Shown: piece by piece, positions 34,898 to 44,542 of the stretch
Position numbering within the stretch: position 1 is the stretch's first letter
Layout of the letters: each line of letters opens with the position of its first letter
NCBI RefSeq assembly: GCF_008932295.1
Contig: NZ_WBWA01000021.1
Span: 1-64,000, forward strand
Origin: Brucella tritici
Lineage (GTDB): Bacteria; Pseudomonadota; Alphaproteobacteria; Rhizobiales; Rhizobiaceae
DNA: 64,000 bases
Direction: 5' to 3'
Translations under genes and position numbers: made by a program
Notes under the pieces: model-generated
The model's input: only the letters and a program-made list of their open reading frames with translations
The model's database searches: none
What the model was told of the DNA's origin: nothing

Positions 34898-35833
34898 ATG
34901 CAAAACAGCGCGACAAGTGGCATGGAAGCGCACGTAAAGGGCATGGCGATCATGGTGCTCTCGGTGCTTTTGCTACCGTTGATGGACGCCATTGGCAAAT
35001 GGCTCGCCATGGTGGACAACATGCCTCCGGCCACTGTCACATTCATGCGTTTTTTCATTCAGTGCTGGCTGATGTTCTTTATTCTCCTCATTGTCGGTGG
35101 TTTCGCTGCACTGCGAACACAATATCTGGCGGGGAATCTCATCCGCGGCGCATTGATGGGGTTCGGTGGGCTCTGCTTCTTCACGGCGGTCAAATATATG
35201 CCGCTGGCCGATGCGATGGCCGTCTTCTTCGCCGAACCGCTTATTCTGACGCTCTTTTCGGCAGTTTTCCTCAAGGAAAAGGTGGGCTGGAGAAGGTTCA
35301 GCGCAGTCGGCATCGGTCTTATCGGCACGATGATCGTAATCCAGCCGAGTTTTGAGATCTTTGGTGCTGTTTCGCTTCTACCGCTGGCGACAGCCGTAAC
35401 CTTCGCAATCTACCTGATCCTGAATCGCAAATACGGTGCCAAGGAAAGCCCGCTTGTCATGCAGTTCTATGCGGGTGTTGGTGGCTGGATGTTCGCCGGG
35501 GCCGCCATGATTTTCGGAACTGCTGCGGGGCTCGGTGACTTGAGTTTTGGTCTGCCGCACGGCATTCAGCCTTGGCTTCTTCTGCTGCTTCTGGGAACGA
35601 TCGGAACCGTCAGCCATTTGATGGTCGTGCAGGCGTTCAAGTTGGCACCGGCATCAATGCTGGCCCCGTTCCAGTATCTGGAAATTGTCAATGCCGTTCT
35701 GGTTGGCTTGATCGTGTTCGGTGATTTCCCGACGCCATCGAAATGGTGCGGGATCGCGATTATCGTCGGGTCCGGGTTCTATGTTTTCATGCGCGAGCGC
35801 CGCGTGAAAGCCGACGCTGTGGCTTCAGACTGA
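34898..35833 (+). CDS. DMT-superfamily (EamA) transporter
   Basis: A 311-residue permease with ten hydrophobic helices in two EamA halves: GMAIMVLSVLLLPLMDAIGK … and LLPLATAVTFAIYLILNRKY …. The start at 34898 follows GAGAG. It keeps the DMT hallmark FFAEPLILTLFSAVFLKEKV at the end of helix 4 and QYLEIVNAVLVGLIVFGDFP in the second half. Such proteins export metabolites (amino acids, nucleosides, S-adenosylmethionine and others); the substrate is not deducible. Monocistronic. Confidence 0.88.
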   Translation: MQNSATSGMEAHVKGMAIMVLSVLLLPLMDAIGKWLAMVDNMPPATVTFMRFFIQCWLMFFILLIVGGFAALRTQYLAGNLIRGALMGFGGLCFFTAVKYMPLADAMAVFFAEPLILTLFSAVFLKEKVGWRRFSAVGIGLIGTMIVIQPSFEIFGAVSLLPLATAVTFAIYLILNRKYGAKESPLVMQFYAGVGGWMFAGAAMIFGTAAGLGDLSFGLPHGIQPWLLLLLLGTIGTVSHLMVVQAFKLAPASMLAPFQYLEIVNAVLVGLIVFGDFPTPSKWCGIAIIVGSGFYVFMRERRVKADAVASD

Positions 35834-35838
35834 GCTAG

Positions 35839-35873
35839 AGCGGTTCTAGTTAAAACGGAATCGTGGGACCGCT
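35839..35873. repeat. Dispersed palindromic element, AGCGGT type
   Basis: AGCGGT (35839-35844) and ACCGCT (35868-35873) around TCTAGTTAAAACGGAATCGT. Same subfamily as the perfect copy at 59376-59417, between convergent DMT and lipB genes. Confidence 0.7.
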
Positions 35874-35934
35874 TTATCTCTTTATTTTACGCATTCCCCA
35901 ACGCAAAACCGCTTCGCACTTTTGCTGGAAATGC

Positions 35935-36702
35935 CTATTTCAACTGACGGGGTCCGAAGACCGTCTCGAACGCTTTTCCTAAAGCGACGTCCATGTCGCC
36001 CATTGTTACCGGCAATCCGAGGTCTACAAGGCTGGTAACGCCATGTTCCGAAATTCCGCAAGGAACGATGCCCGCATAGTGGCCGAGATCTGGTTCGACA
36101 TTGATGGCGATGCCATGAAAGCTTACCCAACGACGGAGGCGGATGCCAATAGCCGCGATCTTGTCTTCGCACATGCCGCCATTGGCAAGGCGTGGCTTTT
36201 CAGGCCGTGTAACCCATACGCCGACACGATCTTCGCGACGTTCGCCTTTGACGTTAAACTCGGCAAGGCTCTCGATGATCCATTGCTCAAGAGCTGTCAC
36301 AAAAGCGCGCACGTCCTCACGGCGGCGCTTCAGGTCGAGCATTACATAGGCTACGCGCTGGCCTGGCCCGTGATAGGTATATTCCCCGCCGCGACCCGTG
36401 TTGAAGACAGGGAGACTGTTCGGGGTCAGGAGATCGACTGCATTGGCGCTCGTCCCCGCTGTGTAAAGCGAGGAATGCTCGACCAGCCACACGAGTTCAT
36501 TGGCGGTGCCTTCCCGAATGGCCTGGACGCGCGCTTCCATGAAAGCGAGAGCCTCTTCATAATCCGTCAGCCCTTCGGCAACGACCCAATCGACGGGAGC
36601 CGCATCTGCAACGACAGGCAGGAAATAGGCTTCCAGCGCGTCGCGCTCACGCGGCTTTTGTGAAGCTGTCTCGAAAATGGGGGAAGCGGAGTTATTCGTC
36701 AT
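35935..36702 (-). CDS. lipB: Octanoyl-(acyl-carrier-protein) transferase
   Basis: A 255-residue lipoyl(octanoyl) transferase that moves octanoate from ACP to lipoyl domains before LipA adds sulphur. Motifs: [19 protein letters not shown], the Lys of [17 protein letters not shown], and catalytic Cys in [14 protein letters not shown]. The ATG at 36702 gives the normal length; further in-frame ATGs upstream would add an unlikely basic extension. The ribosome binding site is weak. Confidence 0.94.
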   Translation of the reverse strand: MTNNSASPIFETASQKPRERDALEAYFLPVVADAAPVDWVVAEGLTDYEEALAFMEARVQAIREGTANELVWLVEHSSLYTAGTSANAVDLLTPNSLPVFNTGRGGEYTYHGPGQRVAYVMLDLKRRREDVRAFVTALEQWIIESLAEFNVKGERREDRVGVWVTRPEKPRLANGGMCEDKIAAIGIRLRRWVSFHGIAINVEPDLGHYAGIVPCGISEHGVTSLVDLGLPVTMGDMDVALGKAFETVFGPRQLK

Positions 36703-36760
36703 GATGGCAGCATATGGCGGTTTTGCGGTGTAACCGCCAGATGTCAAAATGCCTCTCCGA

Positions 36761-38182
36761 TCAATGAATCGCGAGCGGCACTTCCTTTTCACAGCGATTG
36801 CGTCCTGCCTGTTTGGCCCGATAAAGAGCACGGTCTGCGGCGTTGACGAGATGGCTATAGTCCGGATGACCGTTGAATGCAGCCACTCCGATGGACAGCG
36901 TGACCGTCTGACGTGCGCCATCCGGAAGATTCAATGGCTGATGCGCAATCTGTTTGCGCAGTTCTTCGCCAATTGCAAAAGCCTTGTTCTCGTCGGCCTC
37001 TACAAGAGCGACCAGAAATTCTTCGCCGCCGTAGCGGAACACGAAGTCGCTCGGGCGGCAAAACGACAGGATCGCTTCAGCCACCTGTTGGAGAACGGCA
37101 TCGCCACTGCTATGCCCGTATGTATCGTTGATGTTCTTGAAGTGATCGATGTCGATCATCAGAACACTCAGATTCATAGCCTTCTGCGAGGCCATGCGTA
37201 CCTCGCGGGTCAGGATCGAAGGCATGAAACGGCGATTGAGCGCGCGCGTCAATGGATCGCGTCCTGTCTCCATAGCTGCTGCCGTCTGAAACAGCTCGGA
37301 CAGCAGGAATTTCACTTCACCGATCTTGGTCTGAAACAGTGCGAGCGAAGCGGGGAGTTCAGCCGGGTTATCTTTGCGAGCGTTGCTGATGGCAGCCAGC
37401 AGCACTTCATCGATATGGTCTACGTTCCGGCGGATGTTCTCCAACGTGCCGGAGTTGGAAAACATCAGATCAGCCTTGTGCTGCAACCACAGCCCGAAAT
37501 CTGAGCTTGCGAGCGGGTGAAGCGGACTGTCGGAATTGCCATAAAGGTTGAAGAGAAGCGACTGGCTCCATTCCATAAGCGCTGCACGCTGTGATTCGCG
37601 CTCCAGCGGAAAGTCATGGCTTAGCGTGAAAGCCCGATAGGCTTCGTCGGTCTGGGCGCTTTCGCGTGCATCTTTCACAAAAGCCTGGCTCATGATTTCA
37701 ATCGCGATGTCGATGGCATTGCTGACATGCACGATCAGGCGCGCCAAAGCCTCGCGTGATGTAACCTCCAGCTCCAGTTGACGAACGATTTCGTTTTTGA
37801 GCAGGCGCGCGCCCTGCATGACGACGTGGATCGGCACGTCGATACGGGCGTGAACTTCGCCAACCTTGCGCTGTTCGCGAATGAAAGCGTCAACATCGTC
37901 AGCGGTTCTCTGGAACATTTTCAGCAACCAGTCGCTCAGCGAATTATGCAGGCGTTCCTGCACCATTTTCTGGGACAGAAAAATCGCTGCGTCGCGGTTG
38001 CTCATAAGGCGGTCGTAAAACACGCCGACAAACTGTTCGCGATGACGGGCGATCAGATCACGGAGAATGATAGAATGTTCTTCAGGCAAGCTGCGGACCA
38101 GCTCAACCCATTCGGTCTGGGTTGCGCCCAGTCCGGTTTTCGACCCCCATGCAGTGTCGAGTTCAGAGGTCGAATAATCCAT
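36761..38182 (-). CDS. dosC: Globin-coupled oxygen-sensing diguanylate cyclase (DosC-like)
   Basis: A 473-residue protein aligning with E. coli DosC along its length. The N-terminal sensor globin (residues ~20-160) keeps haem-proximal His111 ([11 protein letters not shown]), distal Tyr56 (VFYDRL) and Leu78, each exactly 13 later than DosC Tyr43/Leu65/His98. A helical middle domain ([14 protein letters not shown]) leads to GGDEF with RYGGEEF and an upstream RPSD inhibition site. Oxygen binding should tune c-di-GMP synthesis. The ATG at 38182 is preferred to 38188 because AAGGAG is then 7 nt away. The ribosome binding site is inside a hairpin. Confidence 0.93.
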   Translation of the reverse strand: MDYSTSELDTAWGSKTGLGATQTEWVELVRSLPEEHSIILRDLIARHREQFVGVFYDRLMSNRDAAIFLSQKMVQERLHNSLSDWLLKMFQRTADDVDAFIREQRKVGEVHARIDVPIHVVMQGARLLKNEIVRQLELEVTSREALARLIVHVSNAIDIAIEIMSQAFVKDARESAQTDEAYRAFTLSHDFPLERESQRAALMEWSQSLLFNLYGNSDSPLHPLASSDFGLWLQHKADLMFSNSGTLENIRRNVDHIDEVLLAAISNARKDNPAELPASLALFQTKIGEVKFLLSELFQTAAAMETGRDPLTRALNRRFMPSILTREVRMASQKAMNLSVLMIDIDHFKNINDTYGHSSGDAVLQQVAEAILSFCRPSDFVFRYGGEEFLVALVEADENKAFAIGEELRKQIAHQPLNLPDGARQTVTLSIGVAAFNGHPDYSHLVNAADRALYRAKQAGRNRCEKEVPLAIH

Positions 38183-38189
38183 GTTCATG

Positions 38190-38210
38190 CTCCTTGCGAT
38201 AGCCGCAAGG
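38190..38210 (-). promoter_or_regulatory. Hairpin covering the dosC ribosome binding site
   Basis: In the mRNA sense, CCTTGCG (38210-38204) pairs with CGCAAGG (38198-38192), loop GCTAT, and AAGG of the AAGGAG ribosome binding site is the right arm. Opening this 7-bp stem would be needed for translation. Confidence 0.55.
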
Positions 38211-38514
38211 CTCCGCCCGCGACCGGTGCGGAACCGGTGCCGGATTGGCTTCGCGGATTGGAGATTCTGCGGTTTGCCCTTGCTAAGAAGGGACTATGTG
38301 CGAATTCAATTGGTTTCTAATACCCCGACTTTCTTAAAAATTCTCTCTGCAAAACGTCTAGTTACTCATTGGGGTAATTCGGGACGCTTTTTGTAAAATT
38401 GCGGTCGAGATTGATAGAGCGTCGTAAGATTAAGTGACTTTACGAAATGGCTGATTGGCCTACCTATCTGCGGGCAAGATTCCAATTCTGGCCAACTCTG
38501 GAAAGGAACCCGGA
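38211..38514. other. Divergent intergenic region, dosC / secreted basic protein
   Basis: About 300 bases without a supported gene. The left part is GC-rich with an ACCGGT…ACCGGT repeat near 38220-38238. The middle is AT-rich (TTTCTTAAAAATTCTC) and probably holds promoters for both flanking genes. No recognised operator. Confidence 0.4.
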
Positions 38515-38838
38515 ATGAGATTGACGTTACTTTCTGCGGCGCTCGCGCTTTTCGCAGTGACCGCTTCTGCTGAAGCGGGTACGCTCGTTGCTCCAGCAGT
38601 ACCGGCTGTTGCCGTTGATGGCGTTGGCTCTGCCATTCAGGTCGATTATCGCTGCCGTCGCGGTATGGTCCGCACACCAAGCGGCCGCTGCGTTACTGAT
38701 CGCCGTTGGCGGGATGATCGTCGCGGGTGGGACCGCCATTCACCACGCTACGAACGTGATCGCCGCTGGCGCCATGATCGCGACCATCGCCGTGATCGCG
38801 TTTATATCGAGCCGCGTCGTCGCGGCCCGCATAATTAA
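38515..38838 (+). CDS. Secreted small Arg/Asp-rich protein
   Basis: A 107-residue product; AAGGAAC precedes the ATG at 38515. A clear signal peptide (MRLTLLSAALALFAVTASAEAG) is followed by a short hydrophobic/Val-Pro-rich stretch and one Cys-bracketed segment (CRRGMVRTPSGRC). The last ~45 residues are mostly Arg and Asp with Trp and His (RRWRDDRRGW, RDRRWRHDRDHRRD). It is probably periplasmic, and the mixed-charge tail may be disordered. No function recognised; small basic secreted proteins of this kind are common in Rhizobiales. Confidence 0.75.
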   Translation: MRLTLLSAALALFAVTASAEAGTLVAPAVPAVAVDGVGSAIQVDYRCRRGMVRTPSGRCVTDRRWRDDRRGWDRHSPRYERDRRWRHDRDHRRDRVYIEPRRRGPHN

Positions 38839-38843
38839 AAAAG

Positions 38844-38874
38844 AAAAAGAGCCGCGATTTCGCTGCTCTTTTTT
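38844..38874. terminator. Bidirectional terminator between secreted protein and lovhK
   Basis: AAAAAGAGC-C-GCGA (38844-38857) pairs with TCGC-T-GCTCTTTTTT (38860-38874) with one mismatch. It serves both convergent genes and overlaps the lovhK stop. Confidence 0.85.
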
Positions 38875-40360
38875 ATACCGGCTCGGTTCGTGTGCCGGAA
38901 AGACTATCAAGTTGCGGAAATACATCCGGCGTCATAGGGGCCAATACGTCAATCACCAGTCCGCTTGGCGCGAAGTTGATATCGCATTTGGCCCTGAGTT
39001 CGGCTGTGAGAACGGAATAGAGCAGTCTCTGGCCGAAGCCACGGCGGGTAGGGCGTTCGACCGCAGGTCCTCCGTCTTCAACCCAGCGCATATGGAATTT
39101 CCGCTCGCCCTGCCTTTCGACGACATCCCAGCTGAATTGGACTGTGCCGTTTTCGTTGGAAAGCGCACCGTATTTCACGGCATTCGTCGCGAGCTCGTAC
39201 AAGCCAAGCGAAAGCGAAACCGTTACTCGGTCACTTACAACGAGTTCGGGGCCATGGGTTCGGATTCGATGGCCGAACGTGCTGTTGAAAGGGGCGAGGG
39301 CTGTTTCACAGATCTGGCTGATCGTTGTGCCTGTCCAGTCCTCCCGGAGCAGCATATCATGCGCCTGACTGAGCGCACGCAGCCGTTCGCTGAACAGCTC
39401 GTTGGCGGTTTGTGGATTAGTGGCATTGCGCAAGGTCTGGTTGGCGATCGATTGCACCATCGCCATCGAGTTCTTGAAGCGATGGGAAATTTCGCGGGTT
39501 ACGAGTGCCTTGTCCGCTTCGGCTTTTTTACGTTCGGTGACGTCGATGACGATGCCCAGAAGCATAGGCGATTTGCCCGGCAACGCTTTTGCACGGGTTT
39601 CCACCCAGCGCACCTGACCCAGACGGTTGGTGATGCGATATTCCAGCCGGAAAGACTTGCCGGTCGTGAAAGACTCCTGTGACCGCTGGATTAGCGTTAT
39701 CCGGTCTTCAAGCACCACCATGTCTATGATCTTGTCATAATTGACTGGCTCGTCCGGTGTCAGTCCAAATATGCGCCTATATTCCGCTGAACAGCTGATT
39801 TCACCGGTATGGTAATCCCGCGTCCAGAAGCCCACATTCGCTACTTCAACGATATATTGCAGCTGGTCGTTGCTACGCTGCTTTTCGATTGAAAGCGTTT
39901 CGCGTTCTTTTTCGAGTGCGACGAGTTTCCCGAGTTCCAGCGTCACATCGAGCTGCGAAGAAACGAAGTGATGAAGCTCACCTGCCTCGGTTTTGACCGG
40001 GGAGATATGAAGCCGATTCCAGAATGGTTCGCCTGACTTCTTATAGTTCAGAATATCAATATCGATTGACTGTTCCGATTCCAGCGCCGCGTGGATAGTC
40101 TCGATATGCTTCGGATCAGTGCCGGGGCCCTGAAGGAAGCGGCAATTCTTTCCGATGATTTCATCGGCATCATAGCCGGTCAGGTTCTGGAAAGCCTTGT
40201 TTGCAAAGACGATAGGATTGTCCGGCAGGCGGGGATTTGTGATGAGCATTGGCATGGGCGTCAGTTCAACTGCCGCCGTGAAAGGATTCGCTTCCTGGGA
40301 GAACGATGCTCCCAACACTTTTACGGACGGCTGTACTCTTGTCGCCAATGCAAACCCCAC
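38873..40360 (-). CDS. lovhK: Blue-light-activated LOV-domain HWE histidine kinase
   Basis: A 495-residue photoreceptor kinase. The LOV domain (residues ~28-140) has the flavin-adduct Cys73 in GKNCRFLQG and [14 protein letters not shown] second PAS domain (~165-275) follows. The HWE-family kinase domain has phospho-acceptor His293 (ISHRFKNSM), [13 protein letters not shown] and the WxE element (MRWVEDGG). It is very close in layout to the Brucella LOV-HK, where blue light raises autophosphorylation and promotes virulence. Start is GTG at 40360 without a strong ribosome binding site; the first ~20 residues are uncertain. No cognate regulator is adjacent. Confidence 0.93.
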   Translation of the reverse strand: MGFALATRVQPSVKVLGASFSQEANPFTAAVELTPMPMLITNPRLPDNPIVFANKAFQNLTGYDADEIIGKNCRFLQGPGTDPKHIETIHAALESEQSIDIDILNYKKSGEPFWNRLHISPVKTEAGELHHFVSSQLDVTLELGKLVALEKERETLSIEKQRSNDQLQYIVEVANVGFWTRDYHTGEISCSAEYRRIFGLTPDEPVNYDKIIDMVVLEDRITLIQRSQESFTTGKSFRLEYRITNRLGQVRWVETRAKALPGKSPMLLGIVIDVTERKKAEADKALVTREISHRFKNSMAMVQSIANQTLRNATNPQTANELFSERLRALSQAHDMLLREDWTGTTISQICETALAPFNSTFGHRIRTHGPELVVSDRVTVSLSLGLYELATNAVKYGALSNENGTVQFSWDVVERQGERKFHMRWVEDGGPAVERPTRRGFGQRLLYSVLTAELRAKCDINFAPSGLVIDVLAPMTPDVFPQLDSLSGTRTEPV

Positions 40361-40599
40361 TCGCTTTAAACGCTTACAAGCTGCCCTACCTCACGCAAGT
40401 TATCCGATTGTCGCTTAATTTGCTAACAAAAATAATGGAATAGCCAGAACGAATTGTCACCGCTCACGTTAACCAGCAGTGGAAACATCTGCGTGTTGCA
40501 AGGTGAAAATAAGGTATGCACGTAATTTTACGGCAATATTCAGCGGGCATTCATAAACGGACAGCAATGATGGCATCATTGAAATGGAGAAGTACAGGG

Positions 40600-41121
40600 A
40601 TGAACACCTTCAAAAAGATGATGGTCGGCCTTGTCGGTGCAAGCTTTCTGATCGGCGCATTGGTTCCGGTCTCAGCTGCACCTGTCATGCCAACCGCGCC
40701 TGCAGCAAGCAATGAAAATGTTCAGCAGGTTCGTGATGATCGCTGGCGTCGTGGGCCGGGACACGGGCATTGGGGTGGACACCGACCTGGGTATCGTCCG
40801 GGCTGGCAGGGTCGCCCTCACTACCGTCCGGGACCGGGCTACTGGAATGGCTATCGCGGTGACCGCTATTATCGCCATGGCTATCGCCGCCATAATGACG
40901 GATGGTGGTATCCGCTCGCAGCGTTCGGTGCTGGCGCAATCATTGGTGGTGCGATTGCCGCTCCGCCACCGCCACCTCCGCCAGTCTACCGTGCACCGGC
41001 TTACGGTTACAGCAACTCGCACGTTCAGTGGTGCTATAATCGTTATCGGTCCTATCGGGCGTCCGACAACACTTTCCAGCCGTATAACGGCCCACGTCAG
41101 CAGTGTTATTCGCCATACTGA
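40600..41121 (+). CDS. BA14K family protein
   Basis: A 173-residue exported protein. A signal peptide ([23 protein letters not shown]) leads into a Gly/His/Pro/Arg-rich region ([18 protein letters not shown]), a hydrophobic Gly/Ala segment, a run of prolines, and the C-terminal BA14K signature [19 protein letters not shown] … QCYSPY. The Brucella 14-kDa family is immunoreactive and lectin-like by report. The ATG at 40600 has GGAG 10 nt upstream; an ATG at 40567 is possible. Divergent from lovhK. Confidence 0.9.
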   Translation: MNTFKKMMVGLVGASFLIGALVPVSAAPVMPTAPAASNENVQQVRDDRWRRGPGHGHWGGHRPGYRPGWQGRPHYRPGPGYWNGYRGDRYYRHGYRRHNDGWWYPLAAFGAGAIIGGAIAAPPPPPPPVYRAPAYGYSNSHVQWCYNRYRSYRASDNTFQPYNGPRQQCYSPY

Positions 41122-41146
41122 CAGTGGAAATCTGTTAAATTCAATG

Positions 41147-41176
41147 AAGCCGCCCTTTATGGGCGGCTTTGTTTTT
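41147..41176 (+). terminator. Terminator after BA14K gene
   Basis: AAGCCGCCC (41147-41155), loop TTTAT, GGGCGGCTT (41161-41169), then TGTTTTT. Confidence 0.9.
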
Positions 41177-41322
41177 GTGGACTAAGTCTATCAACTGCAT
41201 CCATGAGTAATTGTCATCCATATCAGTGCATTCTAAAAGGCGAGCGGGTTCAGATTCCGGGGTGCATATGTTGAATCGCTTTCGGTCTTCCCATTTCATA
41301 ACGAAGCGCTAGAGGAGACGGG

Positions 41323-42240
41323 ATGCGCCAGATTTTACCCAAAGCATTGGCCGGTATAATTATACTCGGCATACTGAGCGTAGTACTTGGTTCCTGGTAC
41401 ACGGTTGACGAAGGTGAGCGCGGCGTTGTTTTGCGCTATGGTGCGGTTTCCGGGGTTGCACAACCGGGGCTGGGCTTCAAAATTCCGGTAATCGATTCGA
41501 TTGTGCGAATCTCGGTGCAATCCAAGGCTGCGATCTACAACAGCATGGAAGCCTATAGCCGCGATCAGCAGCCTGCCACGATGAACTTGTCGGTCAACTA
41601 TCGCATTCCGCCAGACCGCGTCGAAGAAGTCTACGCGACCTATGGCGGTGAAGAGGGCCTCTTGTCCCGCCTTGTCGAGCGGCGCGTTTTTGAGGAAAGC
41701 AAGACTGTTTTCGGCAAGTTCAATGCTGTTGAAGCTATTCAGGAGCGCAGCCGTCTCAATCAGGAAATCGCTGAGGCTATACAGAACAGCGTACGTGGTC
41801 CGGTTATCATCGATACGGTGCAGATCGAGAATATCGATTTTTCGGACTCCTATGAGCAATCCATCGAACAGCGCATGCTGGCCGAAGTTGAAGTGCAGCG
41901 TCTTCGTCAGAATGCGGAGCGCGAAAAGGTACAGGCTGAAATCACCGTGACACAGGCAAAGGCGCAAGCAGACGCGCGCCGTGCCGAAGCCCAGGCTCAG
42001 GCTGATGCGGTTCGTCTTCAGGCTGAGGCCGATGCGGAGGCGATCCGGATCAAGGGTGAGGCGGAAGCAACCGCCATCAAGGCGCGTGGCGATGCACTTC
42101 GTGACAATCCGGGTCTTGTCGCGTTGACGCAGGCAGAACGATGGGACGGCCAGTTGCCAAGCACAATGCTGCCGAATGGAGCGATTCCCATGCTGAACCT
42201 GAACAGTTCCCAGACACAGCAGAAATCACCCGATTACTGA
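41323..42240 (+). CDS. Prohibitin / SPFH-domain membrane protein
   Basis: A 305-residue SPFH protein with GAGGAGACGGG before its ATG. An N-terminal anchor (AGIIILGILSVVLGSWY) is followed by the SPFH/Band-7 domain (VDEGERGVVLRYGAVSG … PGLGFKIPVIDSI). A long Ala/Gln/Glu-rich coiled coil (~175-265: AEVEVQRLRQNAEREKVQ) comes next, then a short tail. Such proteins form large membrane-bound rings with proteases such as FtsH. It is closer to prohibitin than to HflC, and no hflK partner is adjacent. Confidence 0.9.
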   Translation: MRQILPKALAGIIILGILSVVLGSWYTVDEGERGVVLRYGAVSGVAQPGLGFKIPVIDSIVRISVQSKAAIYNSMEAYSRDQQPATMNLSVNYRIPPDRVEEVYATYGGEEGLLSRLVERRVFEESKTVFGKFNAVEAIQERSRLNQEIAEAIQNSVRGPVIIDTVQIENIDFSDSYEQSIEQRMLAEVEVQRLRQNAEREKVQAEITVTQAKAQADARRAEAQAQADAVRLQAEADAEAIRIKGEAEATAIKARGDALRDNPGLVALTQAERWDGQLPSTMLPNGAIPMLNLNSSQTQQKSPDY

Positions 42241-42284
42241 TCGGTGAAGCAAAGAACAGCGTGGTGCTAACCGTTTAATTTAAA

Positions 42285-42322
42285 GCGCATCCTGAAAGCC
42301 ATTTCACAATTTTCGGGATGCG
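42285..42322. repeat. Diverged palindromic element between convergent genes
   Basis: GCGCATCC (42285-42292) and GGGATGCG (42315-42322) around a degenerate centre. The ends match the 32426-32469 copy, but the CCGGTT core is lost. Confidence 0.6.
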
Positions 42323-42325
42323 TTC

Positions 42326-44020
42326 CTATCCGCCACGCTGTTCATAACCTTCGACGTTTTCTCCATCCATCTTCTGACGCAAATGCTGCTTGAGCTTATC
42401 AAGCTTGTCTGTGTCCCATCCGGTCACGCCGGTGACCTCCAGCCACGCATCCACATAATGTTCCGGAGCATAGACATGCCCGTGTCCTATCGGTGTGGTG
42501 GTGCCAAACGCCATGTCGAGCGCCAGTTGCAGCATGGTGACAACTGGATACCATCGCAATTCCGGCGAAACGTCGGGCCCGCGCGGCGCCTGCATCCAGT
42601 CAGGCTGACGGTAGAATGACAGGCTGTCGAAGAAAGTGACCGGATCGCTGGCATATTGCAGATAAACCACACGCATCGGTCCCCAGCGCGTCCCGTTTCC
42701 TGGCGCTTCGCCATTCTGATTCATGAAACGCGCGAAGGAGCCGTCACGGAATACGGGCAGCCATTCAGGCGTTCCCGGATTCCTTCGCCTCGTCATGGCT
42801 TTCCAGTCGCGGCTCGGGAAAGGGGGGCCGCTCCACAAAGCGCCGTTGATCGGATCGTCGAGCATTTCGAAAAGCTCGGAGGAGACTTCCGAGTTCATTG
42901 CGCCGAGGCTCAATCCATAAAGATACAGCCGAGGACGCTGATTCTGCGGCAGTTCTTTCCAGTAGTTATAGACGGTGATGAACAGGGCTCGGGAAGCTTC
43001 TGCTCCGTATTCCGGTTGAAACAACAACGACAAGGGACTGGAAAGATAGGAATATTGCATGGCAATGCTGGCTACATCGCCATTGTGCAGAAACTCCAGT
43101 CCGTCTATGGCTGCGGGATCTACCCAGCCCGTACCGGTTGGAGTGATGACGACCAGCACAGAACGTTCAAAGCCATGCTGACGCTTTAATTCCTCAAGGG
43201 CCAGTTCGGCTCGTTGTTCAGGCGTATCGGCAACTTGCAGACCCGCATAGACCCGTATCGGATCGATGGCCTTTTCACCGGTCAAGGCGGCAATATCGGC
43301 AGCCTTGGGGCCTGAGGAAACGAACTCGCGTCCGGCCCGCCCCAGTTCGTTCCAATGCAAAAGCGAAGCGGCGCTGCCAGTCTCGTTCGATGCTGTCGGT
43401 TGCGGGCGATCCGGCTCGATCAAAGCGTCAAATTCGCGAAACGAACGATCAAGAACTTTGAAAGTGGATTGGATGAGCAGGCCGTTGGCGATGGTCCAGA
43501 TGAGCACGACTGTGATCGTGACGCCCAGGACGTTGGCTAACCGCCGAGGCATGACGAGTTGCACTTTGGCGGAAACGAATTTCCCTAGTCGAATGAGAAG
43601 GCGAACCAGAATCAGCAGAACCAGAAATGTCAGCACAGCCAAAGCAGAGACGCTCATTGGATAGGCGCTCGGCACCGGCTCCATATCCATGACTGCACGA
43701 ACTGAGTTCTGCCAGCCCGCGGCAAAATAAAGTGCTGCGATGGCCGCCGCGAGACAGATGACACCAACAATAAGATTGACCCGGCTGCGTAGCCGGTTTC
43801 GAGGTTCGGGCAATTCGAGATAGTGCCAGAGCCAGCGCCACAATACGCCGATGCCATAACCGGCTCCGAAGGCAACACCTCCCAGAATTCCCTGCATGAC
43901 ATAGGTTCGCGGGATGAGGCTCGGGGTGAGGGCTGCGGCGAAAAACAACGTTCCGAGCGCGATACCCACGCCGGACAAGGAACGTCGGAAATGAGAAAGT
44001 GCCTTGGTGGCCAGAGACAT
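42326..44020 (-). CDS. Membrane alpha/beta-hydrolase (Abhydrolase_9 type)
   Basis: A 564-residue protein. The N-terminal ~190 residues hold about five membrane helices (GVGIALGTLFFAAALTPSLIPR …), matching the N-terminal domain that accompanies this family. The soluble C-terminal domain has the nucleophile elbow YGLSLGAMNS (Gly-x-Ser-x-Gly) and a late GHGHVY that could provide the catalytic His. Substrate unknown; esterase or lipase activity is plausible from fold only. Monocistronic, convergent with the SPFH gene. Confidence 0.85.
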   Translation of the reverse strand: MSLATKALSHFRRSLSGVGIALGTLFFAAALTPSLIPRTYVMQGILGGVAFGAGYGIGVLWRWLWHYLELPEPRNRLRSRVNLIVGVICLAAAIAALYFAAGWQNSVRAVMDMEPVPSAYPMSVSALAVLTFLVLLILVRLLIRLGKFVSAKVQLVMPRRLANVLGVTITVVLIWTIANGLLIQSTFKVLDRSFREFDALIEPDRPQPTASNETGSAASLLHWNELGRAGREFVSSGPKAADIAALTGEKAIDPIRVYAGLQVADTPEQRAELALEELKRQHGFERSVLVVITPTGTGWVDPAAIDGLEFLHNGDVASIAMQYSYLSSPLSLLFQPEYGAEASRALFITVYNYWKELPQNQRPRLYLYGLSLGAMNSEVSSELFEMLDDPINGALWSGPPFPSRDWKAMTRRRNPGTPEWLPVFRDGSFARFMNQNGEAPGNGTRWGPMRVVYLQYASDPVTFFDSLSFYRQPDWMQAPRGPDVSPELRWYPVVTMLQLALDMAFGTTTPIGHGHVYAPEHYVDAWLEVTGVTGWDTDKLDKLKQHLRQKMDGENVEGYEQRGG

Positions 44021-44274
44021 GAAACACCGCGCTGTTCTATTATCCTGATAAAACTAGCTGTAGCACGACCGGGCGGCAAGGTCCTGCCTTCGGGGAAAGC
44101 AAAAGCTGGATAGTCTTGTTTGTGCACATCGGGATTCGGAATCACCTAGCTATCAAGGAGTATTCAGCAGACCAACGAGCGTGAAAAACACCAGTTCCGC
44201 AACGCAACGCGGTTAGGCATGCCCAGACCTGTGATTTTTTTGAATTTATGTTGGAGAAACCTCATTTTATGGTG
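44021..44274. other. Intergenic stretch upstream of tRNA-Lys
   Basis: No gene seen. It contains the promoter area of the leftward hydrolase gene and an AT-rich segment (TTTTTTTGAATTTATGTT, near 44234-44252) preceding the tRNA-Lys promoter. With the promoter and leader, the gap between genes is 318 bases. Confidence 0.4.
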
Positions 44275-44303
44275 TTGACCAATCCGCAAGCCGCCCTTAT
44301 GTT
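44275..44303 (+). promoter_or_regulatory. Sigma-70 promoter of tRNA-Lys
   Basis: TTGACC (44275-44280) and TATGTT (44298-44303) with a 17-nt spacer, ending 35 bp before the tRNA. Confidence 0.7.
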
Positions 44304-44338
44304 CCGCCGCACTTCCAGGGGCGATTTGCTCCTCTTGG

Positions 44339-44414
44339 GAGCGCGTAGCTCAGCCGGTAGAGCAACTGACTTTTAATCAGTAGGTCCAGGGTTCGAATCC
44401 CTGCGCGCTCACCA
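44339..44414 (+). tRNA. tRNA-Lys (anticodon TTT), CCA encoded
   Basis: A 76-nt cloverleaf. Acceptor GAGCGCG/CGCGCTC, D arm GCTCAGCCGGTAGAGC, anticodon stem ACTGA/TCAGT with loop CTTTTAA (TTT), T arm CAGGGTTCGAATCCCTG, then ACCA. It lies 128 bp from the acvB-mprF operon. Confidence 0.97.
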
Positions 44415-44542
44415 AAACCCATCACAAAGTGCCCCTATTTCAGTGTTTCATCGCGGCCTCATCTTTTACGCGGGGCAAATCTTGTTTTCGCCGTCTCGCT
44501 ACAGCTTGTGTCGCCTTCCTGCCTATGGGCACAGTCTAGCTG

